A stretch of DNA of 64,000 bases from Pelagibius sp965227505 (GTDB taxonomy: Bacteria; Pseudomonadota; Alphaproteobacteria; Kiloniellales; Kiloniellaceae), in the NCBI RefSeq assembly GCF_965227505.1, contig NZ_OZ245757.1, positions 2,542,001 through 2,606,000 of the forward strand, written 5' to 3'. Below are positions 7,638 to 15,458 of the stretch, piece by piece. Under the pieces are notes generated by a model that was not told where the DNA came from, ran no database searches, and was given only the letters and a program-made list of their open reading frames with translations. A program made the translations under genes and the position numbers. Position 1 is the first letter of the stretch. Each line of letters opens with the position of its first letter.

Positions 7638-9007
7638 TGGTGCCGCGCTCCATCCGCGGCCGCCTGCTGCTCTGGCTTATCGTGCCGCTCAGCCTCATTG
7701 CCGTCGCCGCAGCGTCAGAAACCTTCCTGACCGCCCGCAAGACCGCCGACGAGCTCTACGACAAGACCCTGCTGGCCGTGATGCTGACGGTGTCGGAAAA
7801 CGTGCTCGCCTCGGACGGCGATCTCCTCTCGGAGAATGTGCTGGAAGTGCTGACCGAGAACCTGGGCGACCAGTTCTTCTACCACGTGGCCGGGCCGGAC
7901 AACGTGTTCGTCACCGGCTATTCCGGCTATCCGCGGCGGCCGCCGGCGAAAGAGCTGGAGGGCGGCGTGCCGCTGTTCTACGACGGCAGCTATCAGGGCG
8001 ATCCGGTGCGCGTGGTCGCCATCCGCCAACTCGTCTCCGAACGCAACCTCAACGGCTGGATCACGGTGACCGCCTGGCAGCGCACCAGCCAGCGCGAGGA
8101 CCTGTCGTTGCGGCTGTTCGGCCACTCGCTTCTGCGCCTCGGCCTGCTGGTGGTCAGCGCCGGGCTGATCGCCTGGTTCGCCGTCCGCATCGGCCTGAAA
8201 CCGCTGCTCGATCTGCGCGAAGCGGTGGAGAAGCGCTCCTCCTCCGACCTCTCGCCGATCCGCCGCGCGGTGCCGGTGGAGGCGCAAAGCCTGGTTCAGG
8301 CCATGAACACACTCTTCGACAAGGTGCGCGCCTCCATCGATCTGCGCGAGCGCTTCATCGCCGATGCCGCCCACCAACTGCGCAATCCCATCGCCGGCCT
8401 GAAGGCCCAGGCGGAAACCGCCGCCGGCGCCAAAACCGAAGCCGACATGCGCCGGCGCGTGGAGGGCATCGTCCGCTCCAGCAACCGGGTCAGCCGGCTG
8501 GTGAACCAGCTGCTGACCAGCGCGCGCATCCACTCCGCCCAGGCCGGGATCACCGGCCACGAGGACATCGACCTTGTGGAGACCACGCGCGAGGTGACCA
8601 AGCGCTTCGTGCCCAAGGCGGTGAAGACCGATCAGGCGCTGGAATTCCAGGCGGAGGCGGCGCCGCTGCGGGTCACCGCCCACCGCACCCTCGTGGAAGA
8701 AGCCATCGCCAACCTGATCGACAACGCCATCGTCCACAATCCGCCGGCCACCACCGTCACCGTCGGCGTGGCGGCGGAAGCGGAGGGCGCCGTGGTCTAT
8801 GTCGAGGACGACGGCGTCGGCATCGCCGATGAAGACCGCGAGAAGATCCTGGAGCCTTTCGTCAGCGGCGCCACCACCACCGCCGGCAGCGGCCTCGGCC
8901 TCACCATCGCCCGCGACGTCGCCGACCAGCACCGCGCCGTCTTCCGCCTGGCCGCCCCCGGCCCGGGCAAGGGCACCCGCTGCGAGATCGCGTTCCAGCA
9001 GGGCTGA
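7637..9007 (+). CDS. tctE: sensor histidine kinase, TctE-like
   Basis: This 456-aa membrane kinase has a transmembrane helix at ~10-30, a periplasmic sensor of ~130 residues (TctE N-terminal type), and a second helix at ~170-195. A HAMP-like stretch and the H-box FIADAAHQLRNPIAGLKAQ follow, then the N-box NLIDNAIVHNP and the G boxes DDGVGIADED and GSGLGLTIAR. It would autophosphorylate on the H-box histidine and pass phosphate to the TctD-type regulator. The start overlaps the regulator stop by one base, so the pair is translationally coupled. The periplasmic domain would sense the carboxylate or its complex with TctC. Confidence 0.9.
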   Translation: MVPRSIRGRLLLWLIVPLSLIAVAAASETFLTARKTADELYDKTLLAVMLTVSENVLASDGDLLSENVLEVLTENLGDQFFYHVAGPDNVFVTGYSGYPRRPPAKELEGGVPLFYDGSYQGDPVRVVAIRQLVSERNLNGWITVTAWQRTSQREDLSLRLFGHSLLRLGLLVVSAGLIAWFAVRIGLKPLLDLREAVEKRSSSDLSPIRRAVPVEAQSLVQAMNTLFDKVRASIDLRERFIADAAHQLRNPIAGLKAQAETAAGAKTEADMRRRVEGIVRSSNRVSRLVNQLLTSARIHSAQAGITGHEDIDLVETTREVTKRFVPKAVKTDQALEFQAEAAPLRVTAHRTLVEEAIANLIDNAIVHNPPATTVTVGVAAEAEGAVVYVEDDGVGIADEDREKILEPFVSGATTTAGSGLGLTIARDVADQHRAVFRLAAPGPGKGTRCEIAFQQG

Positions 9008-9021
9008 GGCGGAGCCAATCT

Positions 9022-9103
9022 CCCTCACCCAGCTCCCACCAGGGGAGAGGGTTTGTTCGTGGGCGGCAGGGATGTTTTCCCTCTCCCCTCCTTGGGAGAG
9101 GGA
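9022..9103. repeat. paired intergenic palindromes of the CCCTCTCCC type
   Basis: Two related palindromic stretches lie between the convergent tctE and tcu genes. The clearer one has TCCCTCTCCC (9078-9087) pairing with GGGAGAGGGA (9094-9103) across a 6-nt loop. The first (9022-9051) is an imperfect relative (CCCTCACCC ... GGGGAGAGGG). G/C-rich units of this look are common dispersed intergenic repeats in Proteobacteria. Here they may also end transcription from both sides. Confidence 0.6.
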
Positions 9104-9134
9104 GGGGGACGCCCTCGCGCCCCGGTCTCACAGG

Positions 9135-9362
9135 TTACTCGAAGCGGTCCGGGTCGACGCCCAGGGTTTCCAGATCTTCGGGCGCCGGGCGCCGGCCATA
9201 CTCCCGCGCGGCGGCGACGCGACGGGCGGCGCCGAACAGTCGCAGGAAAGCGGCGGTCCTCCGGGGCAGCGCCCGCCACCACGATAACGGTTCAGGGCAG
9301 GGCTCGCGGCCGCGGTCCGGTTCGGGCAGCGGCCAGCCGGAGGGGGTAGGATGGGTGGCCAT
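9135..9362 (-). CDS. small basic protein coupled to tcuB, DUF1127-like
   Basis: The 75-aa product starts at an ATG (9362-9360) that overlaps the tcuB stop by one base (TGATG), strong evidence of translation. It begins with a proline-rich stretch (MATHPTPSGWPLPEPD) and then an arginine-rich amphipathic region (WWRALPRRTAAFLRLFGAAR). It ends YGRRPAPEDLETLGVDPDRF. The end resembles the DUF1127 pattern (arginine-rich helix, then a short segment with a D/E-L-x-x-L-G core), but it is not a full match. Function is unknown; it could be an assembly or regulatory peptide for the membrane TcuB protein. It is the last gene of the tcuA-tcuB operon. Confidence 0.7.
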   Translation of the reverse strand: MATHPTPSGWPLPEPDRGREPCPEPLSWWRALPRRTAAFLRLFGAARRVAAAREYGRRPAPEDLETLGVDPDRFE

Positions 9363-10465
9363 CACGGTCTGCGCTCCTCTGCTGCGTGGCGAACAAGCGC
9401 GGCGAAACGATAGAGGCCGTGGACGAACTTGCCGTAGGGGAAGCTCAGGAACAGCGCGAAGACGATGCCGAGGTGCGCGGCCAGCAGAAGGCCCATGGCC
9501 GGCGTCTCCCTCAGCAGATAGAGGGCGAGCCCCGTCAGGCTGGTGAGGAACAGCATGACGAGAAAGGCGGTGTCCATGCCAGAGGCGCTGGCGGTCTTCA
9601 CGGCCTTGGCGCGCTTGGCCTTGGCGACGGCCAGGCCCCAGGGGCCGATCAGCAGGCCGATGCCGCCGAGCACGCCGAAGATCTTCACCGGGGAGTACCA
9701 GGAATAGGGCGCCTCCCAACCGAAGCCGTAATGAAAGACCGTCGCCGTGGAGGTCGAGGCGAAGCAGAGCAGGAAGCCGTAGAAGGTCAGGTGGTGGTAG
9801 AGCCGGCGGGTGTCGTCCGGTTTCTCGTCTGCGTTCATGCAGCCCGGCCCGCCGCCGTCGAGGTAGCGCAGGCGCCCGGCATCCTTCATCGCGCGCCAGA
9901 GCGTCGTACCGTCGAGGCTGCCGCGCGCGCCGGTCTCCACCCAGAAACGCCGCAGGCTCATCGCCATGGCGAGCAGGGCGAAGAGGAAGACCGTGCCGAA
10001 GACCGCCACCATGGCGTTGTGGGGCATCAGCCGGTAGAAGGCGCCCTCGCCGACGTGGGGATCGAAGAGCACAGCCGGATCGTGCCAGGCGACGAAGCCG
10101 GCGATGAACCCGGCGACGCTGAGCGCAGCCAGCAGCGTGATCCAAAGCCCGTTGCGCTCGAAGAGCGGGGCCAGGGCCGCGGGCCAGGCGTAGCGCTGGT
10201 AGCTTTCCTCGCGCAGCTCGGCAAGCGCCACCGGCGCGTTGACGGCGAACTCGTGCGGCGGTGCGTACTGGCAGTCGTGGTAGCAGGCCCCGCAGTTGTG
10301 GCATAGGTTGGCCAGGTAATCGACATCGCCCTGGCCGAAGACGCGGCGCTTCTCCATCGCCGGGAAGACGGCGCAGAGGCCTTCGCAGTAGCGGCAAGCA
10401 TTGCAGATGCCCATCACCCGCGCGACTTCTTCGGCCTTGCCGGAGGCCAGCTCAGTTAGCGACAT
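9362..10465 (-). CDS. tcuB: tricarballylate utilization protein B (membrane Fe-S/heme electron carrier)
   Basis: The 367-aa protein has two cysteine clusters with C-x2-C-x2-C-x3-C spacing in its first ~70 residues (CNACRYCEGLC and CHNCGACYHDC), typical of two 4Fe-4S clusters. About six membrane helices with conserved histidines follow (YHHLTFYGFLLCF, LLAAHLGIVFALFLSFPYGKFVHGLYR), which fits TcuB/CitB. TcuB reoxidises the FADH2 of TcuA and passes electrons to the quinone pool. I chose the ATG at 10465 (MSLTELASGK); it lies 14 bp inside the tcuA 3' end, so the two are translationally coupled. A longer in-frame start 18 nt upstream is less likely. Confidence 0.92.
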   Translation of the reverse strand: MSLTELASGKAEEVARVMGICNACRYCEGLCAVFPAMEKRRVFGQGDVDYLANLCHNCGACYHDCQYAPPHEFAVNAPVALAELREESYQRYAWPAALAPLFERNGLWITLLAALSVAGFIAGFVAWHDPAVLFDPHVGEGAFYRLMPHNAMVAVFGTVFLFALLAMAMSLRRFWVETGARGSLDGTTLWRAMKDAGRLRYLDGGGPGCMNADEKPDDTRRLYHHLTFYGFLLCFASTSTATVFHYGFGWEAPYSWYSPVKIFGVLGGIGLLIGPWGLAVAKAKRAKAVKTASASGMDTAFLVMLFLTSLTGLALYLLRETPAMGLLLAAHLGIVFALFLSFPYGKFVHGLYRFAALVRHAAEERRP

Positions 10466-11837
10466 AGCGCCCGGCCCCCTCACCCGCGATGCGCCCGAAG
10501 ACGGCGCCGATGGTCATGCCGATCCCGGCAAGGTAGCCCTTACCGAGAACGTTGCCGGCCATGATCTCCCCGGCGGCGAACATGTTGGGGGAGACCGCGC
10601 CGTCGGACATCACCATGCGCGCCTCCCGGTTCACCCTGACCCCCAGATAGGTGAAGGTGATGCCGGGGCGGAGCTGATAGCCGTAGAACGGCGGTTCGTT
10701 GATGGGCCGGGCCCAATGGGTCTTGGGCGGGTCGAGCCCCTCGGTGCGGCAGTCGTCGTGAATCGTGTGATCGAAAGCCCCGGGAACGCAGGCGGCGTTG
10801 AAGGCCGTCACCGTCTCATTTAGCGCTGCCGCGTCGAGCCCCATCTTCACCGCAAGATCCGCGATGGTGTCCGCCTGTTCGGGCGGGAAGACCGACGGCA
10901 TGAAGAGTTCGATGGACTTGGCGTCGATGATGACATGGCCGACCTGGTCGGGCTGGTCCGCCACCAGCCGCCCCCAGATGGCATAGCGCTTGGGCCAGAA
11001 GTCCTCGCCCTCGTCGTAGAAGCGCGCGGCGTGCCGGTTGACCACGATGCCGAAGGGCACGCAGTCCAGGCGGGTGACGATGCCGCCGTCGAATTTCGGC
11101 GCGCGGCCGTCGACGGCCACGGCATGGCACTGTTTTGGGTCGCCGGTGGCCTGAACCCCCTTGTCCAGCAAAAGGCGCAGGACGCGCCCCTTGTTGTGGG
11201 GCGTGCCGCGGATGAGGAAGTTCTCCGCCGCTGGCCCCCAGGCCTCCTTCAGCCAGTCGATGTTGGCCTCGAAACCGCCGGAGGCGGCGACGAAGGCGCG
11301 GGCGGGAATGAATTCTTCGGCGTGTTCGCCCGCCACCGTCGCGCCGAGAAAGAAGCCGTCTTCGATCTGCAGATCGACCACCTCGGTCTCGTAGCGCACC
11401 ACGACGCCCAGACGCTCGGCGGTGATGTAGAGGGCGTTCATCAGCGCCTTGCCGCCGCCCAGGAAAAAGGCGTTGGTGCGCCCGAGGGAGAGGGTGCCGC
11501 CGAGAGAGGGCTGAAACCGTACCCCCTGTGCCTCCATCCAGTCCCAGAGGGTCTTGGATTCCCCCAGGGTCAGTTCCGCCAGGTCCCGGTCGGTCTCCCC
11601 TTCGGTGACCCGCAGCAGGTCGTCCATGAATTCCTCGACCGGATAGGGTCCGGTCAGGATGCCGTTGCCCTCGTCATGGGCACAGCGCAGGTTGCGGGTG
11701 TGGCGCGTGTTGCCGCCGCGCCAGTCCCTGGGCGCCGCCTCGACGACCAGCACGCGCGCACCCTGCTTGCGGGCCATGATGGCCGCGCAGAGCGCCGCGT
11801 TGCCGCCGCCGGCTATAAGCACGTCGTAATCTTCCAC
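10452..11837 (-). CDS. tcuA: FAD-dependent tricarballylate dehydrogenase
   Basis: The 461-aa flavoprotein belongs to the fumarate reductase/succinate dehydrogenase flavoprotein group. An N-terminal Rossmann motif (YDVLIAGGGNAALCAAI) and a C-terminal FAD segment (NMFAAGEIMAGNVLGKGYL) frame the substrate domain. The WRGGNTRHTRNLR region is characteristic of TcuA. The enzyme oxidises tricarballylate to cis-aconitate, handing electrons to TcuB. It is first in a minus-strand operon tcuA-tcuB-small protein. A tandem GntR-type operator lies 17-37 nt upstream of its start. Together with the Tct transporter and the isocitrate dehydrogenase it forms a plausible tricarballylate-to-2-oxoglutarate route; aconitase is not in the window. 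Confidence 0.93.
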   Translation of the reverse strand: MEDYDVLIAGGGNAALCAAIMARKQGARVLVVEAAPRDWRGGNTRHTRNLRCAHDEGNGILTGPYPVEEFMDDLLRVTEGETDRDLAELTLGESKTLWDWMEAQGVRFQPSLGGTLSLGRTNAFFLGGGKALMNALYITAERLGVVVRYETEVVDLQIEDGFFLGATVAGEHAEEFIPARAFVAASGGFEANIDWLKEAWGPAAENFLIRGTPHNKGRVLRLLLDKGVQATGDPKQCHAVAVDGRAPKFDGGIVTRLDCVPFGIVVNRHAARFYDEGEDFWPKRYAIWGRLVADQPDQVGHVIIDAKSIELFMPSVFPPEQADTIADLAVKMGLDAAALNETVTAFNAACVPGAFDHTIHDDCRTEGLDPPKTHWARPINEPPFYGYQLRPGITFTYLGVRVNREARMVMSDGAVSPNMFAAGEIMAGNVLGKGYLAGIGMTIGAVFGRIAGEGAGRYVAN

Positions 11838-11853
11838 CTGATCTCACTACCTT

Positions 11854-11874
11854 GTTGTATGCAAATGTATACAA
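11854..11874 (-). promoter_or_regulatory. tandem GntR-type operator upstream of tcuA
   Basis: TTGTATGCAA (11854-11863) is followed by ATGTATACAA (11865-11874), two near-copies of the TTGTATACAA palindrome bound by FadR/VanR-class GntR repressors. The second contains the perfect palindrome TGTATACA (11866-11873). The pair sits within 40 bp of the tcuA start. No gntR gene is in the window. Classical tcu clusters use a LysR regulator, so this implies different control. Confidence 0.55.
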
Positions 11875-11901
11875 TTCAGAATGCAAAATCAAGCACAGAA
11901 A

Positions 11902-11930
11902 AGCGGCGGGCCCGCAGTGGACCCGCCGCT
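11902..11930 (-). terminator. rho-independent terminator of icd
   Basis: AGCGGCGGGCCC (11902-11913) pairs with GGACCCGCCGCT (11919-11930) with one mismatch and a 5-nt loop. On the minus strand the stem is followed by TTTTCTGTG. It lies downstream of the icd stop (12095) and upstream of the tcuA promoter region, insulating the two. Confidence 0.65.
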
Positions 11931-12094
11931 CCCCAGAAGCGGCAGAAGTCTGCCAGAAGCTCTTTGGATTTGACCGGGCTGCAGAGGGAACCGGACTGGG
12001 GTCCTTCCGGCATGCACCCGAAGGACCCCAGCCGACCGCCTCCCTGTTGGACCGGGTTCCCGTTAAGACCCGGCCCTGTGGCGTTTGTCCGCGT

Positions 12095-13594
12095 TTACTG
12101 CCCTTGACCCAGCGAATACCCGGGCTCGCCGTCGAAGGTGTACAGATGCTCGGTCTTGATGAAGTCGACGCCGCTGAAGGCGAGGCTTTTCTGCAGCTCG
12201 ACGATCATCGCCTTGTTGAACACCTGGCCCGCCTTGGCCACGTAGCGACAGCGCCAGTGATCGGTGCAGAAGGTTTCCGGCAGGCCTTCGGGCCAGACCT
12301 TGACGCCGCGGTTGGTGATCATTTCCAGCTTCATAAGCCCGTTCGCGGCACGCTGCATGCTCTCAGCCAGTTCCTCCAGAGGCTCCGCGGAGTGCACGAA
12401 GACGTCGACGCCCACCAGTTCCTTCTTCGCCGCCGGGCGCTGCGTCGGCTCGGGAATGATGAAGGGCCTCGTATCGTCCCCATAGGTTGCCGCCGGCAGT
12501 TCGGCGGGCTTCTGGCCGAGGCGCTCGATCACCGCGTCGGCGAAGGCATCGGTGCCGACCTTCTGCTCCGAGATCCCGTCCTTGAAGATGTCGTAGGTAT
12601 GGATGCCGTCCTCAATCGTCTTCAGCCAGGCGTTGTGGACCCGCTCGGCGACCTCGGTGCGGCCGAGGTGCGCCATCATCATGACGCCGGCCAGCAACAG
12701 GCCGGAGGGGTTGGCCATGTCCTGTCCGGCGCGGCGCGGCGCGGACCCGTGGATGGCCTCGAACATGGCGCAGTGGGCGCCGATGTTGGCGGAGGGCGCG
12801 AGGCCGACCGAGCCGGCGATCTGCGCGGCCACGTCGCTGAGAACGTCGCCGTAGAGGTTGGGCATGACGACGACGTCGAAGGCATCCGGCGTATCCGCCA
12901 GCTTCGCCGCGCCGATGTCGATGATCCAGTGCTCGCTCTCGATCTCAGGATACTCGGCCGCGACCTCGTCGAAGACCTTGTGGAACAGGCCGTCGGTCAG
13001 CTTCATGATGTTGTCTTTGGTGAAGCAGGTGACCTTCTTGCGGCCGTAAGCCTTCGCGTACTCGAAGGCGTAGCGGCAGATCTTCTCGCTGCCCGGCCGG
13101 CTGATCAGCTTCAGGCACTGATAGACCTCGTCGGTCTGGCGATGCTCGATGCCGGCGTAGAGATCCTCCTCGTTCTCACGGATCACGACCACGTCCATAC
13201 CCGGGTGCTTGCTGGCGACGAAGGGCATGTAGGCATTGCAGGGGCGCACGTTGGCGAAGAGGCCGAGCGACTTGCGCACCGTGACGTTGAGGCTCTTGAA
13301 CCCGCCGCCCTGCGGCGTGGTGATCGGGGCTTTGTAGAAGACCTTGGTACGGCGCAGGCTGTCCCAGGCGTCGGCGGTGATGCCGGCGCTGTTGCCGGCC
13401 AGATAGACCTGTTCGCCGATGTCGATCGGCTCGATGGCGATGTCCGCCCCGGCGGAGATCAGCACCTTCAGGCTGGCGTTCATGATCTCCGGGCCGATCC
13501 CGTCCCCGAAGGCGACCGTGACCGGCACGGCCCCCTTGCTGGTCGATGCCATCTGCTGCCTGACGACGTCGCCCAGCTTCACCTCTACATTCAT
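12095..13594 (-). CDS. icd: NADP-dependent isocitrate dehydrogenase, Thermus/Rickettsia type
   Basis: The ~499-aa protein has the isopropylmalate/isocitrate dehydrogenase fold. GDGIGPEIM is near the N-terminus. The substrate-binding region is KSLGLFANVRPCNAY, and VVIRENEEDLYAGIEHR follows. NLYGDVLSDVAAQIAGSVGLAPSANIG supplies the metal-binding aspartates, and EAIHGSAPRRAGQDMANP follows. A C-terminal domain of ~150 residues beyond the standard enzyme matches the Thermus thermophilus-type subfamily. It converts isocitrate to 2-oxoglutarate. I prefer the ATG at 13594 (MNVEVKLG), 7 nt after GGAG; an ATG 6 nt upstream is too close to that site. Standing upstream of tcuAB, with its own terminator, it may be the housekeeping enzyme or serve the tricarboxylate pathway. 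Confidence 0.9.
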   Translation of the reverse strand: MNVEVKLGDVVRQQMASTSKGAVPVTVAFGDGIGPEIMNASLKVLISAGADIAIEPIDIGEQVYLAGNSAGITADAWDSLRRTKVFYKAPITTPQGGGFKSLNVTVRKSLGLFANVRPCNAYMPFVASKHPGMDVVVIRENEEDLYAGIEHRQTDEVYQCLKLISRPGSEKICRYAFEYAKAYGRKKVTCFTKDNIMKLTDGLFHKVFDEVAAEYPEIESEHWIIDIGAAKLADTPDAFDVVVMPNLYGDVLSDVAAQIAGSVGLAPSANIGAHCAMFEAIHGSAPRRAGQDMANPSGLLLAGVMMMAHLGRTEVAERVHNAWLKTIEDGIHTYDIFKDGISEQKVGTDAFADAVIERLGQKPAELPAATYGDDTRPFIIPEPTQRPAAKKELVGVDVFVHSAEPLEELAESMQRAANGLMKLEMITNRGVKVWPEGLPETFCTDHWRCRYVAKAGQVFNKAMIVELQKSLAFSGVDFIKTEHLYTFDGEPGYSLGQGQ

Positions 13595-13821
13595 CTCCAT
13601 TCTCCGTGGTCTCGCTTTTCTGGAATCCAGCAATCTGGCGGCAGGTGGGGATCGCTAATGAATTGTTAAAATCGAATTACACGAGCGCTTTGATTGGATT
13701 TCTCGATCATGAAGAGCCGCCGTCGCGGGCCGCCAGCCTGCTTAAGCCCGGCCGCAGGCCGCTTGACCTCGGGCGGAGAGCATGGCTACGACGAATGCAG
13801 GCCGGCAAAGGAGAGCGGAGC

Positions 13822-14136
13822 ATGACCCACAAAGCGACCAAGACTGTGATCATCACGGAGAAGCTCATCTTTGACGGTGTGGTTCGCATCATCGACGAGG
13901 CCGGCGCCAGCGGCTATACCGTGGTCGCCGCCGGCGGCAAGGGCAGCCGTGGCGTGCGGACCTCCGGACGGGCGGCCGTGGTGGACGCCTTCGCCAACGT
14001 GAAGATCGAGGTCATCACCGCCAGCCGGGAAATGGCCGAGCAGATCGCGGAGAAGGTGGCCGCGCAATACTTCGAGAACTACTCGGGCGTGACCTACCTC
14101 GAGGAGGTGGAGATCCTGCGCGTCCACAAGTTTTAG
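13822..14136 (+). CDS. sbtB: SbtB-like PII family regulator
   Basis: The 104-aa protein has the ferredoxin-like PII fold. It begins with KTVIITEKLIFDGVVRIID, contains the T-loop start GYTVVAAGGKGSRGVRTSG and ends with a beta strand (YLEEVEILRVHKF). The match is to SbtB, the cAMP/AMP-binding regulator of the bicarbonate transporter SbtA, rather than GlnB/GlnK; the Tyr uridylylation loop of GlnB is absent. The cyanobacterial C-terminal CGPEGC redox loop is also absent. The ATG at 13822 follows AAAGGAGAG. The sbtA gene lies convergent, 38 bp downstream, instead of in the usual co-directional operon. Confidence 0.85.
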   Translation: MTHKATKTVIITEKLIFDGVVRIIDEAGASGYTVVAAGGKGSRGVRTSGRAAVVDAFANVKIEVITASREMAEQIAEKVAAQYFENYSGVTYLEEVEILRVHKF

Positions 14137-14174
14137 GGGGGCGCCGCAGACAGCGCCAGACCGCGCCCTTCCGC

Positions 14175-15182
14175 TCACATGGCGAACACGGCCTGGCCCA
14201 AGGCCAGGAACAGCGGAATGCCGAGGGCAACGGCCACCGGCGTGCCGATGCTGGTCGACGCGCCGATGTAGGAGGAAGGGTTGGCCGAGGGGATGCCGGC
14301 CCGCAACGTCGGCGGCCCCGAGATGTCGGAACTGGAGCAGGCCATCACTGCCAGCAGAATCACGCCGCCGGGGCTGAAGCCTGTGGCCAGATGGGCAAGG
14401 TAGCCGAGGCCGAAGGCGAGCAGCCCGTGCGCCAGCGGCGCCAGTGCGGCGTAGACCGCATACCAGTGCGCCACCTTGCGCAGCTCGTTGAGACGGGTGT
14501 AGGCCTCCATGCCCATGATGAGCATGAGCACCGACAGCAGCCCGCGGAACAGCGGGTCGTAGAAGCTCTCGAAAATCTGATCGGGGCGGGTCAGCAGACC
14601 CAGGGCAAGGCCCAGCAGCAAGGCGGACAGCGCCGACCCGCGCAGACTCTCCACGACGATAGGCCAGATCGCCACCTTTGAATCGGAGCCGCCTTCGCGC
14701 TTGGTCAGATAGACGTTGGCCAGCACGATCGCCAGCACCAGAGCCGGAATGTCCATGAAGGGATAGAGGGCGGGGACCCAGGCCTCATAGGCTATGCCAT
14801 CCTCCTCGAGAATGACCATGGCCGCAGCCAGGGTCGACGCGCTGACCGCGCCGAACAGGCCCGCCGTCGCAATGCCGTCCTCGGCCCTGACCCCCGGCAG
14901 GAACACCAGGGTCACCCGGCCCAGAAGAACGATCCCGCAGCCCAGGGCCGCGGCGAAGGCGGCCGGCAGCAGCATCTCGCCCAGATCGGCCTCGCGGATC
15001 GAAATGCCGCCGTCGATGCCAATGCGCATCAGCAGCATGAAGACCGCAAAGCGGTAGATGGCATCGGGAATTGCCAGCTTGCTGCCGAGGGCGGCCACCA
15101 CCATCCCGCCCACCAGAAAGGCGAGCGCCGGGGACTGAAACTGGGTGACAAAGCGCGTCAGAAACTCCAGCAGCAGATCCAT
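14175..15182 (-). CDS. sbtA: sodium-dependent bicarbonate permease, SbtA family
   Basis: The 335-aa protein has about ten membrane helices in two repeats. SbtA-family features include FAVFMLLMRIGIDGGISIREA, LFGAVSASTLAAAMVILEEDG and PFMDIPALVLAIVLANVYL. The C-terminal half has SSSDISGPPTLRAGIPSANPSSYIGASTSIGTP. SbtA imports bicarbonate with sodium and is gated by SbtB. The neighbouring sbtB supports the assignment. GGGGGAGC sits 6-8 nt before the ATG. In a heterotroph it might feed carboxylases (anaplerosis, fatty-acid synthesis) rather than a CO2-concentrating mechanism; no rubisco or carboxysome genes are in the window. Confidence 0.88.
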   Translation of the reverse strand: MDLLLEFLTRFVTQFQSPALAFLVGGMVVAALGSKLAIPDAIYRFAVFMLLMRIGIDGGISIREADLGEMLLPAAFAAALGCGIVLLGRVTLVFLPGVRAEDGIATAGLFGAVSASTLAAAMVILEEDGIAYEAWVPALYPFMDIPALVLAIVLANVYLTKREGGSDSKVAIWPIVVESLRGSALSALLLGLALGLLTRPDQIFESFYDPLFRGLLSVLMLIMGMEAYTRLNELRKVAHWYAVYAALAPLAHGLLAFGLGYLAHLATGFSPGGVILLAVMACSSSDISGPPTLRAGIPSANPSSYIGASTSIGTPVAVALGIPLFLALGQAVFAM

Positions 15183-15404
15183 TCGCCGCTCCCCCGATTC
15201 GTTGCAGCAGCCGAGGCCGCGGGCATCTCAAGCGCCTCGGACCGTGGCCGGAGCCCCCGTCCCCGTTGACTCTCCCAGAGACCGCAGACCGCAGTCTTGG
15301 AGATGACCTTGCCAAGTATGGCGTCAGAGCGGGCGGACCACAAACTGCCCGCGGCTTTGCCGAAATGAGGAACGCCGCAGCCGCATAAACACACGGCGGC
15401 CACA

Positions 15405-15458
15405 GGTCAACAGACGATCACCGGTCAATAAACGATGACTGGTCAATAGACTATCACG
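15405..15458 (-). repeat. 18-bp tandem repeat containing the stop codon of the next gene
   Basis: Three exact-length 18-bp units start at 15405, 15423 and 15441, each beginning GGTCAA on the plus strand. Read on the minus strand and in frame with the oxidoreductase, each unit encodes P-V-I-V-(Y/C)-stop. The true C-terminus and stop (15443-15445) are the first unit, and two further copies lie in the 3' untranslated region. Confidence 0.85.

Noticed and set aside
15158..15403. 81-codon minus-strand open frame upstream of sbtA
   Set aside because: No ribosome site, simple Cys/Gly-containing start, overlaps the sbtA start in another frame.
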